Positions 48,932-56,912 of a stretch of 64,000 nucleotides of DNA are shown here, in pieces; positions within the stretch are counted from its first letter, which is position 1; the number at the start of each line of letters is the position of its first letter. This DNA comes from an uncultured beta proteobacterium (GTDB lineage Bacteria > Pseudomonadota > Gammaproteobacteria > Burkholderiales > Burkholderiaceae_C), in NCBI GenBank assembly GCA_903828235.1, contig CAIKLM010000122.1:45281-109280 (forward strand), in the 5' to 3' direction. The notes under the pieces were generated by a model. That model was not told the origin of the DNA. It searched no databases and saw only the letters and a list, made by a program, of their open reading frames with translations. A program made the translations under genes and the position numbers.

Positions 48932-50320
48932 GTGCAGGGGTCGCTGCGCCGCCGCCTGCTGGCGGCAGCAGCGATGTGGATCACGCTGGCGCTGCTGCTG
49001 GTGGGGGTCCTGCTGGTGGTGCTGTTCCGGCATCACGCCGAGCAAGAGCTCGCCGCGCGGGCGGCCAGCCCGCTGGATGCCTTGGCGGCCGCACTGACGG
49101 TCGCCCCTTCCACGCCGGCCGATGGGGGGCTCGCGCCCCGGTTGGGTTTGGCCGAGGAGCCCTCCGATGACGCCTTCAAGCGGCCCTACGGAGGCGCCTA
49201 CTGGTGGGTCACCGAGGACCGGGCCACGCCGCTGCGGTCGAGATCCTGGTGGGATGCGGAGCCGGCACCACAGCTCGCGAACGAGCTCGGTCAGCTGGTG
49301 GATGCGCGCATCGGCCGCTTCGAGCTCGTCGGCCCGCAGGCGCAGCCCCTGATCGTGTGGGCGCGGCGTGTCGAGCTGGCTGACTGGGAGCGGCCGCTCG
49401 TGGTGGCGGTGGCCTACGACACCACGCGGCTCGAGGGCGTCACGCGTGACTTTGCGCGCACGGTGGCCTGGGCATTGGGCGCCCTGGCCGTGGCGCTGTG
49501 GGCAGCCTCGTGGTGGCAGGTGCGGCTGGGCCTGGCGCCGATGCGGCGCCTGCAGCAGGCGCTGGCGGGCCTGCGTGCAGGTCGATCGATCCAGCTGGAG
49601 GGCCGATTCCCCGCCGAAGTGCAGCCCCTGGTGAACGAGCTGAATGCCCTGCTCGACGACAACGACCGGCTCGTGAAGCAGGCGCGCGAGCAGACCGGCA
49701 ACCTCGCCCATGCCCTGAAAACTCCCTTGGCCGTTCTGAGCAACGCGTCGGCAGGCTGGCAAGGCGACGAAGGTGAGCGGCTGCGGGAGCAGCTGGCACG
49801 CATCGACCGCCAGGTCGAGCTGCAGCTGGCCCGCGCACGGGCCACCGCGGCCGGCACCCTGACCGCGCGGGATGCCGACCGCCGCGCCGATGCCGCTGCC
49901 GTGGTCGACAGCCTGCTGCACACGCTGCAGCACCTGCATGGTGAACGCGGCATCCGCGCCGTGCGGGTGGGATATCTCTCGCCAGTGAGCTTGGCTGTGG
50001 AGTCCGACGTGCTGTATGAGCTGCTCGGTAACCTGCTCGACAACGCCTTCCGCTGGGCGCGATCCGAGGTGCGCGTCGCACTGGCGGTGGATACACACGC
50101 GCAGCGGCTGCGACTGGATATCGACGACGATGGGCCGGGCATTCCCGAATTGCGGCGTGAAGAAGCCCTGCAGCGTGGTCGCCGGCTGGACGAGACGGAG
50201 CCGGGCAGCGGCCTGGGCCTGGCCATTGCCGACGAGTTGGTGCGGCTGGGTGGGGGCAACCTGCAGCTGGCCGAAGCGCCGATGGGCGGGCTTCGCGTTA
50301 GCTTGGTGCTGCCTCTGTAG
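48932..50320 (+). CDS. Sensor histidine kinase (PhoQ/QseC-like)
   Basis: The 462-residue membrane kinase has two helices, a periplasmic domain of about 130 residues, HAMP, H-box NLAHALKTPLAVL, N-box LLGNLLDNAFRWA, DDDGPGIP and GSGLGLAIADELV. GTG at 48932 has GAAGGG 6 nt upstream; TTG at 48914, overlapping the regulator stop, is the alternative. Ligand unknown. Confidence 0.88.
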   Translation: MQGSLRRRLLAAAAMWITLALLLVGVLLVVLFRHHAEQELAARAASPLDALAAALTVAPSTPADGGLAPRLGLAEEPSDDAFKRPYGGAYWWVTEDRATPLRSRSWWDAEPAPQLANELGQLVDARIGRFELVGPQAQPLIVWARRVELADWERPLVVAVAYDTTRLEGVTRDFARTVAWALGALAVALWAASWWQVRLGLAPMRRLQQALAGLRAGRSIQLEGRFPAEVQPLVNELNALLDDNDRLVKQAREQTGNLAHALKTPLAVLSNASAGWQGDEGERLREQLARIDRQVELQLARARATAAGTLTARDADRRADAAAVVDSLLHTLQHLHGERGIRAVRVGYLSPVSLAVESDVLYELLGNLLDNAFRWARSEVRVALAVDTHAQRLRLDIDDDGPGIPELRREEALQRGRRLDETEPGSGLGLAIADELVRLGGGNLQLAEAPMGGLRVSLVLPL

Positions 50321-50452
50321 GTAGTCAGCCCCGCGGCTGCATCCCATTGGAGCTCCGGCGGCCAAGGTCTGGTCGGGTCGGTCAGCGTCGACCGATCATG
50401 ATTGCCCAGGCTTCTCAAGAGCGGTCGCCTCGCTTGGTCAGCTTCTGGCCGG

Positions 50453-50600
50453 GTCCTGAAGGCCACGAACGGCTGCTTCCTGGCAGCGGACCGCGATAAG
50501 CCGAGGCTTGGCTGTCGGACAGGTTTGGAGAACCGCAAAGGGCTGCTGAGGGTCGATTCGAGCCCGCCGGGCCAAAGAGGACCGGTCGTTCGCAGTCCGC
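50453..50600. repeat. Diverged dispersed repeat, copy B
   Basis: Noncoding sequence similar to 43748-43885, with CACGAACGGCTGCTTCC, GAGGCTTGG and GCTGAGGGTCG in the same order and spacing. Confidence 0.6.
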
Positions 50601-50890
50601 GGCCGCGTAGTAGCAGCGCGGTGGTCAGCTGTTCCACACATTGCTGACCTTCACGGCGGGACCGACTGCCGGGTTGGACGTCTGCTTGATGGCGCTGACC
50701 CGGCGTACGCCTAGGGACGTCGACCGGCTCCTCACGCTGCAGACCGGTAAATGGGCGGCCGGCGCTATCCCGGGCAGCGTGCCGCCCGCCGATGCAAAAT
50801 TTGCGCGGCCTTGGAGCCGCCCCTCTTCCATCTACGGGCCCCTGCTTCGGCGAAGATGACAAGCCACTGTTTTCGACCGCGTCCTCAGCA
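50601..50890. other. No gene recognised
   Basis: Short frames on both strands lack motifs. The right end leads to the endonuclease gene. Confidence 0.45.
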
Positions 50891-51682
50891 ATGGTCTTCC
50901 GCATCGCCTTCGCCACCTTCGTCGCGATCAACCTCACCACCCCAGCCGCGGCAGATCCGTACGCGGCGCTGAACGGGCTCGAGGGTTCTGAGATTAAGCG
51001 AGCAGTCTCAAGCATTGCGGCCCGTGGCCATCGACCGCTGAGCTACCGAGAGCTCTGGGATGTGCTCAAGGACGCAGATAGGCATCCAGCCCGCCCAGGC
51101 CATGTGATCGGCCTCTACAGCCGTGCAGCCATTCCCGCGCATTGCACCGAAGGCAAAGCGCCCAGCGGCTGCGAGCAAACCTGGAATCGTGAGCACACCT
51201 GGCCCAAGTCCAAGGTGTTTCCCCGCCGCGATCAATGGGCTCACACCGACGCCCATCACATCGCTGCCGAGCTCGTCCGCTGCAATTCCCTGCGCGGCAA
51301 CGTGGATCTGGGTGTGGGCGGGCGGCTGCATCCCGAGTGTGCCTCGCGAAGAGGCAGGGGTGCATCGGTAACCTGGGAGCCCAGCGATGCCGCCAAAGGA
51401 CAGGTCGCGCGCATGCTGATGTACGTGGCGGTGCGCTACGAGGGCGACCCGCTGGGTGACAGGACCCCCGACCTGGAACTCGTTACCCGCGCCACCCGTG
51501 ACGGTGAACCCAGGCTGGGCAATCTATGCGTCTTGCTGAGATGGCATCAAGCTTTCCCAGTGACCCAGCAGGAACGTGATCGCCACGCCGTTGTGGTTCG
51601 CTTCCAAGGCAACCGCAATCCGTTCATCGACCGCCCCGATCTCGCACCACGGATCTGGGGGAAAGAGTGCGGCGTCCGCTGA
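50891..51682 (+). CDS. Exported endonuclease I family nuclease
   Basis: The 263-residue protein has a signal-like N-terminus (MVFRIAFATFVAINLTTPAAA), the catalytic motif WNREHTWPKSKVFPRR and TDAHHIAAELVRCNSLRGN, then GNRNPFIDRPDLA, as in EndA/Vvn-type nonspecific periplasmic or secreted nucleases. ATG at 50891 supplies the signal peptide. Monocistronic. Confidence 0.9.
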   Translation: MVFRIAFATFVAINLTTPAAADPYAALNGLEGSEIKRAVSSIAARGHRPLSYRELWDVLKDADRHPARPGHVIGLYSRAAIPAHCTEGKAPSGCEQTWNREHTWPKSKVFPRRDQWAHTDAHHIAAELVRCNSLRGNVDLGVGGRLHPECASRRGRGASVTWEPSDAAKGQVARMLMYVAVRYEGDPLGDRTPDLELVTRATRDGEPRLGNLCVLLRWHQAFPVTQQERDRHAVVVRFQGNRNPFIDRPDLAPRIWGKECGVR

Positions 51683-51996
51683 CCGCATCGCTGCGCGTTC
51701 CCATGAGAGAGGTGCGGCCTAGGCATATGTTGATCGCCGGCCTAGCGCTGAGCCGCGATGTGAGCCGGGACGAGGCCGCGGCCGCTTCTTAAGTGCAACC
51801 AGCACCGCATCAGCCCCAGAGGTGCGGGTGCGGCCTTCATGGTTCGCGATCTGGCGCTGAACTGATCGCCTTTGGGGCGGTCGAACCGTCGGGCTCAACC
51901 AAGGGGCGGCTTCGGCGGTGAGCCGACGGGGTATTCAGCAGGGCAGCCAGAGCTTGGCGTCAGGCTGCTTCCCCATGCCACAAGATCGGCGTACAT
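51683..51996. other. No gene recognised
   Basis: Noncoding region between the endonuclease gene and the SOS operon; nothing beyond the LexA-like box at its right end was seen. Confidence 0.5.
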
Positions 51997-52016
51997 TACT
52001 GGACATGCATACAGTC
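51997..52016 (+). promoter_or_regulatory. LexA-like SOS box
   Basis: TACTGGACATGCATACAGTC fits the CTG-N10-CAG LexA operator, with one arm CTGG where the E. coli consensus is CTGT. It lies 119 nt upstream of the small gene that heads the umuDC operon. Confidence 0.7.
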
Positions 52017-52134
52017 TTTGCGCGCCGCCCTTCATGGCCCTAGCGCGCCTGCTGCCCCGTCAACGCCGCCATCCGGCGGCCCCATTTCCTTCGTAGACCG
52101 GCGTCACTGGCCCGCTCTGCGGACCGTGCCTGCC

Positions 52135-52344
52135 ATGAACGCACCGCTACGCCACGACGTCTTCATCCGCCCTGAGCCCAGCCTGCAGCTGGATCTTCCC
52201 CTGGCCGCACACGGCGTGCAGCGCCACGTCTGGGAGAGCCGCTTCGGGAGCATGCTGATCGAGGTGCGCAATGGTCAGATCTTCGTCAATGGCCGCTTGG
52301 TGGAGCCCGCGGAGGGGCTGGGACCCACAGCGGCTTCGGCTTGA
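52135..52344 (+). CDS. Small protein heading the umuDC operon
   Basis: The 69-residue protein contains HVWESRFGSMLIEVRNGQIFVNGRLVEP, a compact beta-rich segment found, as far as I recall, upstream of umuD in related bacteria. ATG at 52135. It lies behind the LexA-like box and 21 nt before umuD. Role in mutagenesis unknown. Confidence 0.65.
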   Translation: MNAPLRHDVFIRPEPSLQLDLPLAAHGVQRHVWESRFGSMLIEVRNGQIFVNGRLVEPAEGLGPTAASA

Positions 52345-52365
52345 GGCCGTCTTGGTTCTGCGCGC

Positions 52366-52824
52366 ATGAACTCCGACGGCGCTACTGACGACCACTTCCT
52401 TGATGGGTCGCGGGTGGGCGCCGACGCAGTCGCGGCCGCGTTGCGCCCTCGCGGGCCCACGGCCTCGTCGGGGTTCGGCTCGCCGGGCAGCGACTTCACG
52501 GTACGGCGCATCGACTTGAACGACGCGCTGATCCGCCACCCCCAGGCCACCTTTGTGATGCGCGCCTCAGGGGATGCCATGGCCGGGGCCGGAGTAGGCA
52601 GCGGCGACGTGCTGCTGGTCGACCGCGCCGTCACGCCCCAGCACGGCCACCTTGTGATCGCCAAGCTCGACGGCGAACTGCTCTGCCGCCGCCTGGTGCG
52701 ACAGGCCGGCGTCGTCGCGCTGGAGACCGGCGAGACACCCGCGCAGCGCGTGCTCTGCAACGAGGCCCGGCCTCTGGAGGTGTGGGGCGTCGTCACCACC
52801 GTTATTCGCCAGCTGCTGACCTGA
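52366..52824 (+). CDS. umuD: UmuD-like protein lacking both catalytic residues
   Basis: The 152-residue protein aligns with UmuD (IDLNDALIRHPQATFVMRASGD, GVGSGDVLLVDRAVTPQHG, LEVWGVVTTVI). UmuD and LexA need a Ser in SGDSM and a Lys in the VKKL region. Here they read SGDAM (A71) and LLCRRL (R108). The cleavage region CGFPSP is SGFGSP. Self-cleavage therefore looks impossible, although the fold and the contacts to UmuC may remain. It is 15 nt before umuC. Confidence 0.88.
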   Translation: MNSDGATDDHFLDGSRVGADAVAAALRPRGPTASSGFGSPGSDFTVRRIDLNDALIRHPQATFVMRASGDAMAGAGVGSGDVLLVDRAVTPQHGHLVIAKLDGELLCRRLVRQAGVVALETGETPAQRVLCNEARPLEVWGVVTTVIRQLLT

Positions 52825-52839
52825 TCCCCGGGGCACCGC

Positions 52840-54186
52840 ATGTTCGCCCTGGTCGACGTCAACAACATGTACTGCTCGGTGGAGCGGGTGTTCAACCCTC
52901 GTCTCGATGGGCGGCCGCTGGTCGTGCTGAGCTCCAATGATGGCGCCTGCATCGCCCGGTCCAACGAGGCGAAGGAGCTGGGCGTGCAGATGGCGCAACC
53001 CTGGTTCCAGGTTCGCCACCTGCAGAAGAGCCACGGCCTGGTCGCGCTGTCGGCGAACTTCGAGCTGTATTCCGACATGTCGGCGCGCATGATGGCCATC
53101 GCCTCGCGCTACTCGCCCAATGTGGTGCCTTACTCCATCGACGAAGCCTTCATCGATTTCAGCGGCATCCCGGGTGACCTGACCGCTACATCGAGGCACC
53201 TGCGCGCCACGGTGCTGCAAGAGCTGGGGCTACCCACCTCGGTGGGCTTGGCGCCGACCAAGACCCTGGCCAAGCTGGCGAACCACATCGCCAAGACCTG
53301 CGACCGCAAGCCGGGTCACTACCCGACAGAGCAGTCGCGCCGCCTGGCCCAGGTGTGCAACACCGCCGAGCTGAGTGCTGCCGAACTCGAGACCCTGATG
53401 GCCGCCACCGACGTGGGCGACGTCTGGGGCGTGGGTCGCAAGATCGCGGCGCAGCTGAACGCGGGCGGCGTGCGCAGCGTGCTTGACCTCGTGAGCGCCG
53501 ATGTGGCCACGCTGCGACGCCAGTTCAGCGTGGTCTTCGAGAAAACGGTTCTGGAACTGCGGGGTACACCCTGCATGGGCGTGGAAGAGGCGCCGGCAGC
53601 GAAGCAGCAGATCCTGGTGTCGAGGTCGTTCGGCAAAGCCGTGACACACCTTGACGGCATCGTCGAGGCGGTGAGCGAGTTCGCCTCGCGGGCTTCTGAG
53701 AAGCTACGTCTGCAGGGCTCGGTCGCCGGGGCGATCCAGGTCTTCATCCGCACCAGTCCCTTCCGCGAGAACGAGCGCCAGTACAGCCCCAGCGTGACGG
53801 TGCCAGTACGGCCCACGGCCGACAGCCGCAAGATAGTGAGCGCGGCGTGCGAAGCGGCGCGTTCGATGTTCCGGCCGGGTTTCAACTACGCCAAGGCTGG
53901 TGTGATGTTGGTGGATCTGCAGCAAGCAGAAAGCCTCGGGGACCAAAGCGAGCTCGACCTGTTCGGGAGCGGAGAACCTGAAGCGAGTGAGGGGCCGGAC
54001 CGAAGTGCCCTGATGCAGGCCATGGACACCCTGAACCGCCGGTTCGGCCGCGGGGCAGTTCGTATCGGCAGCACTACAGCGGCGAAGGCCAATGATGCGG
54101 GGGCAACATCATGGGCCGTACGACAAGACCGGAGAACGCCGCGATACACCACGCGCTGGAATGAGATGCCGGTGGTGCGGGGTTAG
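52840..54186 (+). CDS. umuC: Error-prone DNA polymerase V catalytic subunit UmuC
   Basis: The 448-residue Y-family polymerase has DVNNMYCSVERVF and the catalytic SIDEAFIDF, thumb and little-finger segments, and a beta-clamp-binding motif QSELDLF near the C-terminus. Length is normal (E. coli 422). It forms the SOS operon with the UmuD-like protein. No frameshift. Confidence 0.93.
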   Translation: MFALVDVNNMYCSVERVFNPRLDGRPLVVLSSNDGACIARSNEAKELGVQMAQPWFQVRHLQKSHGLVALSANFELYSDMSARMMAIASRYSPNVVPYSIDEAFIDFSGIPGDLTATSRHLRATVLQELGLPTSVGLAPTKTLAKLANHIAKTCDRKPGHYPTEQSRRLAQVCNTAELSAAELETLMAATDVGDVWGVGRKIAAQLNAGGVRSVLDLVSADVATLRRQFSVVFEKTVLELRGTPCMGVEEAPAAKQQILVSRSFGKAVTHLDGIVEAVSEFASRASEKLRLQGSVAGAIQVFIRTSPFRENERQYSPSVTVPVRPTADSRKIVSAACEAARSMFRPGFNYAKAGVMLVDLQQAESLGDQSELDLFGSGEPEASEGPDRSALMQAMDTLNRRFGRGAVRIGSTTAAKANDAGATSWAVRQDRRTPRYTTRWNEMPVVRG

Positions 54187-54345
54187 GTTCTGCCGACTTC
54201 GACGGACTGCAGCCTTCGGCAAACGACTACGAAAACGAGGGTTCGCAGCAACGAACAGAGCCGCTCTTCGTCGACTGACAGTGATCGCATCGAGATGAAA
54301 GTCGTATCCTTACGGCTTCATCCGCAAATTGATTTAGTCACCGAC

Positions 54346-54735
54346 ATGGCAACCAAGAAAATCGGAGCTTCGCTGCAGGCTATCAACGCACAGATCGCCG
54401 CATTGCAGGCTAAGGCCGACGCGATTCGGAAACAGGAAGTCGGAGAGGTGGTGGCGAAGATCAAGGACGCCATTGCGCATTACGGGCTGACCGCAGCCGA
54501 CCTGGGTTTGTCGGGTTCAGCACCAAAGGCTGCGAATGCGCCCAAGGCCAGCAAACCAGGGCGCAAACCCGGCCGCAAAGCGACTGGTGTCAAGACGGCG
54601 GGTAAGCCCGCGCGCGCTGCGAAGTACACCGATGGTCAAGGCCGTACGTGGGGCGGCATGGGCAAGCGACCCGATTGGTTCAAGGCTGCCTTGGCGGCAG
54701 GCAAGACGCCTGAGGATCTGCTGATCAAGGCATGA
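54346..54735 (+). CDS. H-NS-family nucleoid protein
   Basis: The 129-residue protein has an N-terminal coiled oligomerisation segment (LQAINAQIAALQAKADAIRKQE), a basic Lys/Ala/Pro linker, and a C-terminal H-NS DNA-binding domain variant (YTDGQGRTWGGMGKRPDWFKAAL). H-NS homologues on islands can silence transferred genes. ATG at 54346; the ORF track begins 51 nt earlier. Confidence 0.85.
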   Translation: MATKKIGASLQAINAQIAALQAKADAIRKQEVGEVVAKIKDAIAHYGLTAADLGLSGSAPKAANAPKASKPGRKPGRKATGVKTAGKPARAAKYTDGQGRTWGGMGKRPDWFKAALAAGKTPEDLLIKA

Positions 54736-54919
54736 ACTCGCGCCTGGACTTGGTTGCAATGCGAGGCTGGTAGCAGGCGGACCAGTGCAGAGAAGGCTGT
54801 CGGATTTTCTCTCGGCAGGCTTAGGCTCAGTGCTCACCGAAGGCGTTCGTTGCCTATCGCACTCGCCGCGCGTGCTGTTACTGCTCAGACGGGCCTGACT
54901 CGCCGCGCTCCATGTCAGG

Positions 54920-55909
54920 TCAGCCACCGAACTCCACCCACAGCGGATAGTGGTCTGAGACCCGGTATTGCATCTGCGCCCGGCTCATGCCGACATCGCG
55001 GTACAAATGCTCCACGAAGTCGAAGCCACCGGCACTGAGCAGGCTCATGTTGATCAGCTGGGATCGACCCTGCGTGAACCAGGCGATCTGGTCGTAGAAC
55101 TTGTCCAGCATGGGCTGCGCTGGGTCCGCGAATATCGATCGGCGGACAGCGTTCAGCGCTTCAGGCACGGCAAGCCCCGTGGAGGTGAAGGCCTGAAACA
55201 GCGGATCGCCCAGCCGGTCGATGTTGAAGTCGCCCAGCAACATCAGGTTGTGATGCCAGCGATGGGTCTGCTGCGCCCACTCGGCCATCCAGCGGGCAAT
55301 CGCCGTCAGTTCCGGAATCCGGTCACCGGGCTTGTCGCCGTAAAGCACGTGCATGGTCACGAGGATCACGGTAGTGTCGGCCGCCTGGAAGCTGACTGCG
55401 TACGGCGAACGTGCAAACTGCTCGCGCAGGGCGTTGGGTGCGATCTCGGCGAGCCACTGGGGCGGCACCACCAATTCGCCGGCGAGGCCAGAGAGTTCGA
55501 CGCGCGAGGCGTCGAAAACGTAGGCCATGCGCTTGCCCGCCCCTTTGCTGCCGAGGTTGACGTCCGTCATCAGGAAACGCCAGGTGGGGCCCAGCGTCTT
55601 CATCAGCGTACGCAAAGCGCGGAGGTCGCCTACGACTTCCTGCAGTGCCACCACGTCGAAGCGCGAGACGATCTCGGCGACAGCCCACAGCCCACGAAAG
55701 TCCCGCTTGGGGCTGTCTTCAGGGCCGGCCAGCCACTTTTCAGTGAGCGAGCCAAAGTTCTTCAGATTCCAGGTGCCGATCAGCAGGTTGCGCCCGAGCG
55801 GCCGCTTGCGTGGGATGGTGGCGTCCAGGGCAGCCCGCAGAAGGGCCATCTCCTGTCGGATTGCAGGGGGAGCCAGCGGTCCGTCGAACGGCGGGAGGGG
55901 CTCGGACAT
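54920..55909 (-). CDS. Endonuclease/exonuclease/phosphatase family protein
   Basis: The 329-residue cytoplasmic protein has the EEP fold motifs GTWNLKNF, DVVALQEVVGD, LVTMHVLYGD, LLGDFNID and VSDHYPLWVEF. It has no signal peptide. A DNase, phosphodiesterase or phospholipase activity is possible; substrate unknown. Monocistronic, 184 nt from the H-NS-like gene in convergent orientation. Confidence 0.85.
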   Translation of the reverse strand: MSEPLPPFDGPLAPPAIRQEMALLRAALDATIPRKRPLGRNLLIGTWNLKNFGSLTEKWLAGPEDSPKRDFRGLWAVAEIVSRFDVVALQEVVGDLRALRTLMKTLGPTWRFLMTDVNLGSKGAGKRMAYVFDASRVELSGLAGELVVPPQWLAEIAPNALREQFARSPYAVSFQAADTTVILVTMHVLYGDKPGDRIPELTAIARWMAEWAQQTHRWHHNLMLLGDFNIDRLGDPLFQAFTSTGLAVPEALNAVRRSIFADPAQPMLDKFYDQIAWFTQGRSQLINMSLLSAGGFDFVEHLYRDVGMSRAQMQYRVSDHYPLWVEFGG

Positions 55910-55987
55910 GCCTGGATCATTGGCCGGAACCGAGGCTCGGTCAATCCGTGAACTTGATCCTGCCCGGTGGAACAGAGCGCCAGCGGT

Positions 55988-56431
55988 TCACCGACGCCGC
56001 ATCGGCATGCCATCGATCAAGGTGAAGATCTCCGGGAGCGAAACACGGTCGCCGCTCTCTCGCAGCTTGATACCACCGTCTTTGCCGATCAGGAAGACCT
56101 GGGCAGGGCCGTCGCCCACTACACGCAGCGCAACCAGCAAACTGTTGGTTTGGGCCGGCGTCATCGGTACCCCGGCTCGCTGGCCTTTTCCGGCGACGAC
56201 GGTGAACAAGGCCATCTCCCGCTCCTGAAACTCCTGCTGCATCGCTGGATCGCGCAACTGAGACTGAAGATCGCGCAGCATCGGGTGCTCCGGCCCTGGA
56301 ATCACTACGACCAATGGACGGGTCTGCCAGCGCTCAGCGACGAGGGGATTGTTGTCAGCCATGACATGCGTGGTAGCAGCAGTGAACAAAAGGCCGACAG
56401 CCAGGAGTTTCGGGAGGAGTGAAGTTTCCAT
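55988..56431 (-). CDS. DUF4174 exported protein
   Basis: The 147-residue protein has a signal peptide (LLAVGLLFTAATTHVMA) and the DUF4174 pattern: RPLVVVIPGPEHPML, EREMALFTVV, VFLIGKDGGIKLRESG and LIDGMPMRRR. The fold resembles thioredoxin without active cysteines. Periplasmic function unknown. Confidence 0.82.
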   Translation of the reverse strand: METSLLPKLLAVGLLFTAATTHVMADNNPLVAERWQTRPLVVVIPGPEHPMLRDLQSQLRDPAMQQEFQEREMALFTVVAGKGQRAGVPMTPAQTNSLLVALRVVGDGPAQVFLIGKDGGIKLRESGDRVSLPEIFTLIDGMPMRRR

Positions 56432-56912
56432 GTGGGAGCCATGTCTTCAGATCGCTCAAGTATGCCGACGTCGAGTCCCTTGTCAGGACGACTACACCGC
56501 GCGATCTGCAACAGGCGCGACCACGGCTCCACTCGCAGTTCGGGCACGGCTAGCCGCTGAAGACTGGGTGCGGTCACTCAGGCTTGGTGCTCGAGCGGCG
56601 GCTTTGGTTACAAGCGGCCGCATTCTGCTAGAGAGAACCGATGACCGCTTCGCGTCCGTGAGACCGGCCAGCCGACCGATGCCGCGGTCATGGCGGTGGC
56701 GAATGACCGCTACCGCCGGCAGCGAACTGGCGCTCCCGACCCACTTCCGACATTCGAGCACCACGAAGACCGGTCACTCGATGCGCCCGTCGGACGCTTC
56801 GAACTGCGCGCATTCGTAGGTGGCTATGTGTTCCGACGCGGAGGCCGGGCGAAAACCTGGCAGTGTTCGCCCGTTAGCATTGTTCTTCGCGTGGGACACC
56901 CAGGGAGAAAAA
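56432..56912. other. Noncoding region with GAATGACCGCT-like repeats
   Basis: The region holds short repeated strings (CGATGACCGCTT, CGAATGACCGCTA, CCGGTCACTCGATGC) but no gene. The repeats resemble a dispersed palindromic family of the host lineage. It ends at the ribosome-binding site of the AAA ATPase gene. Confidence 0.45.
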
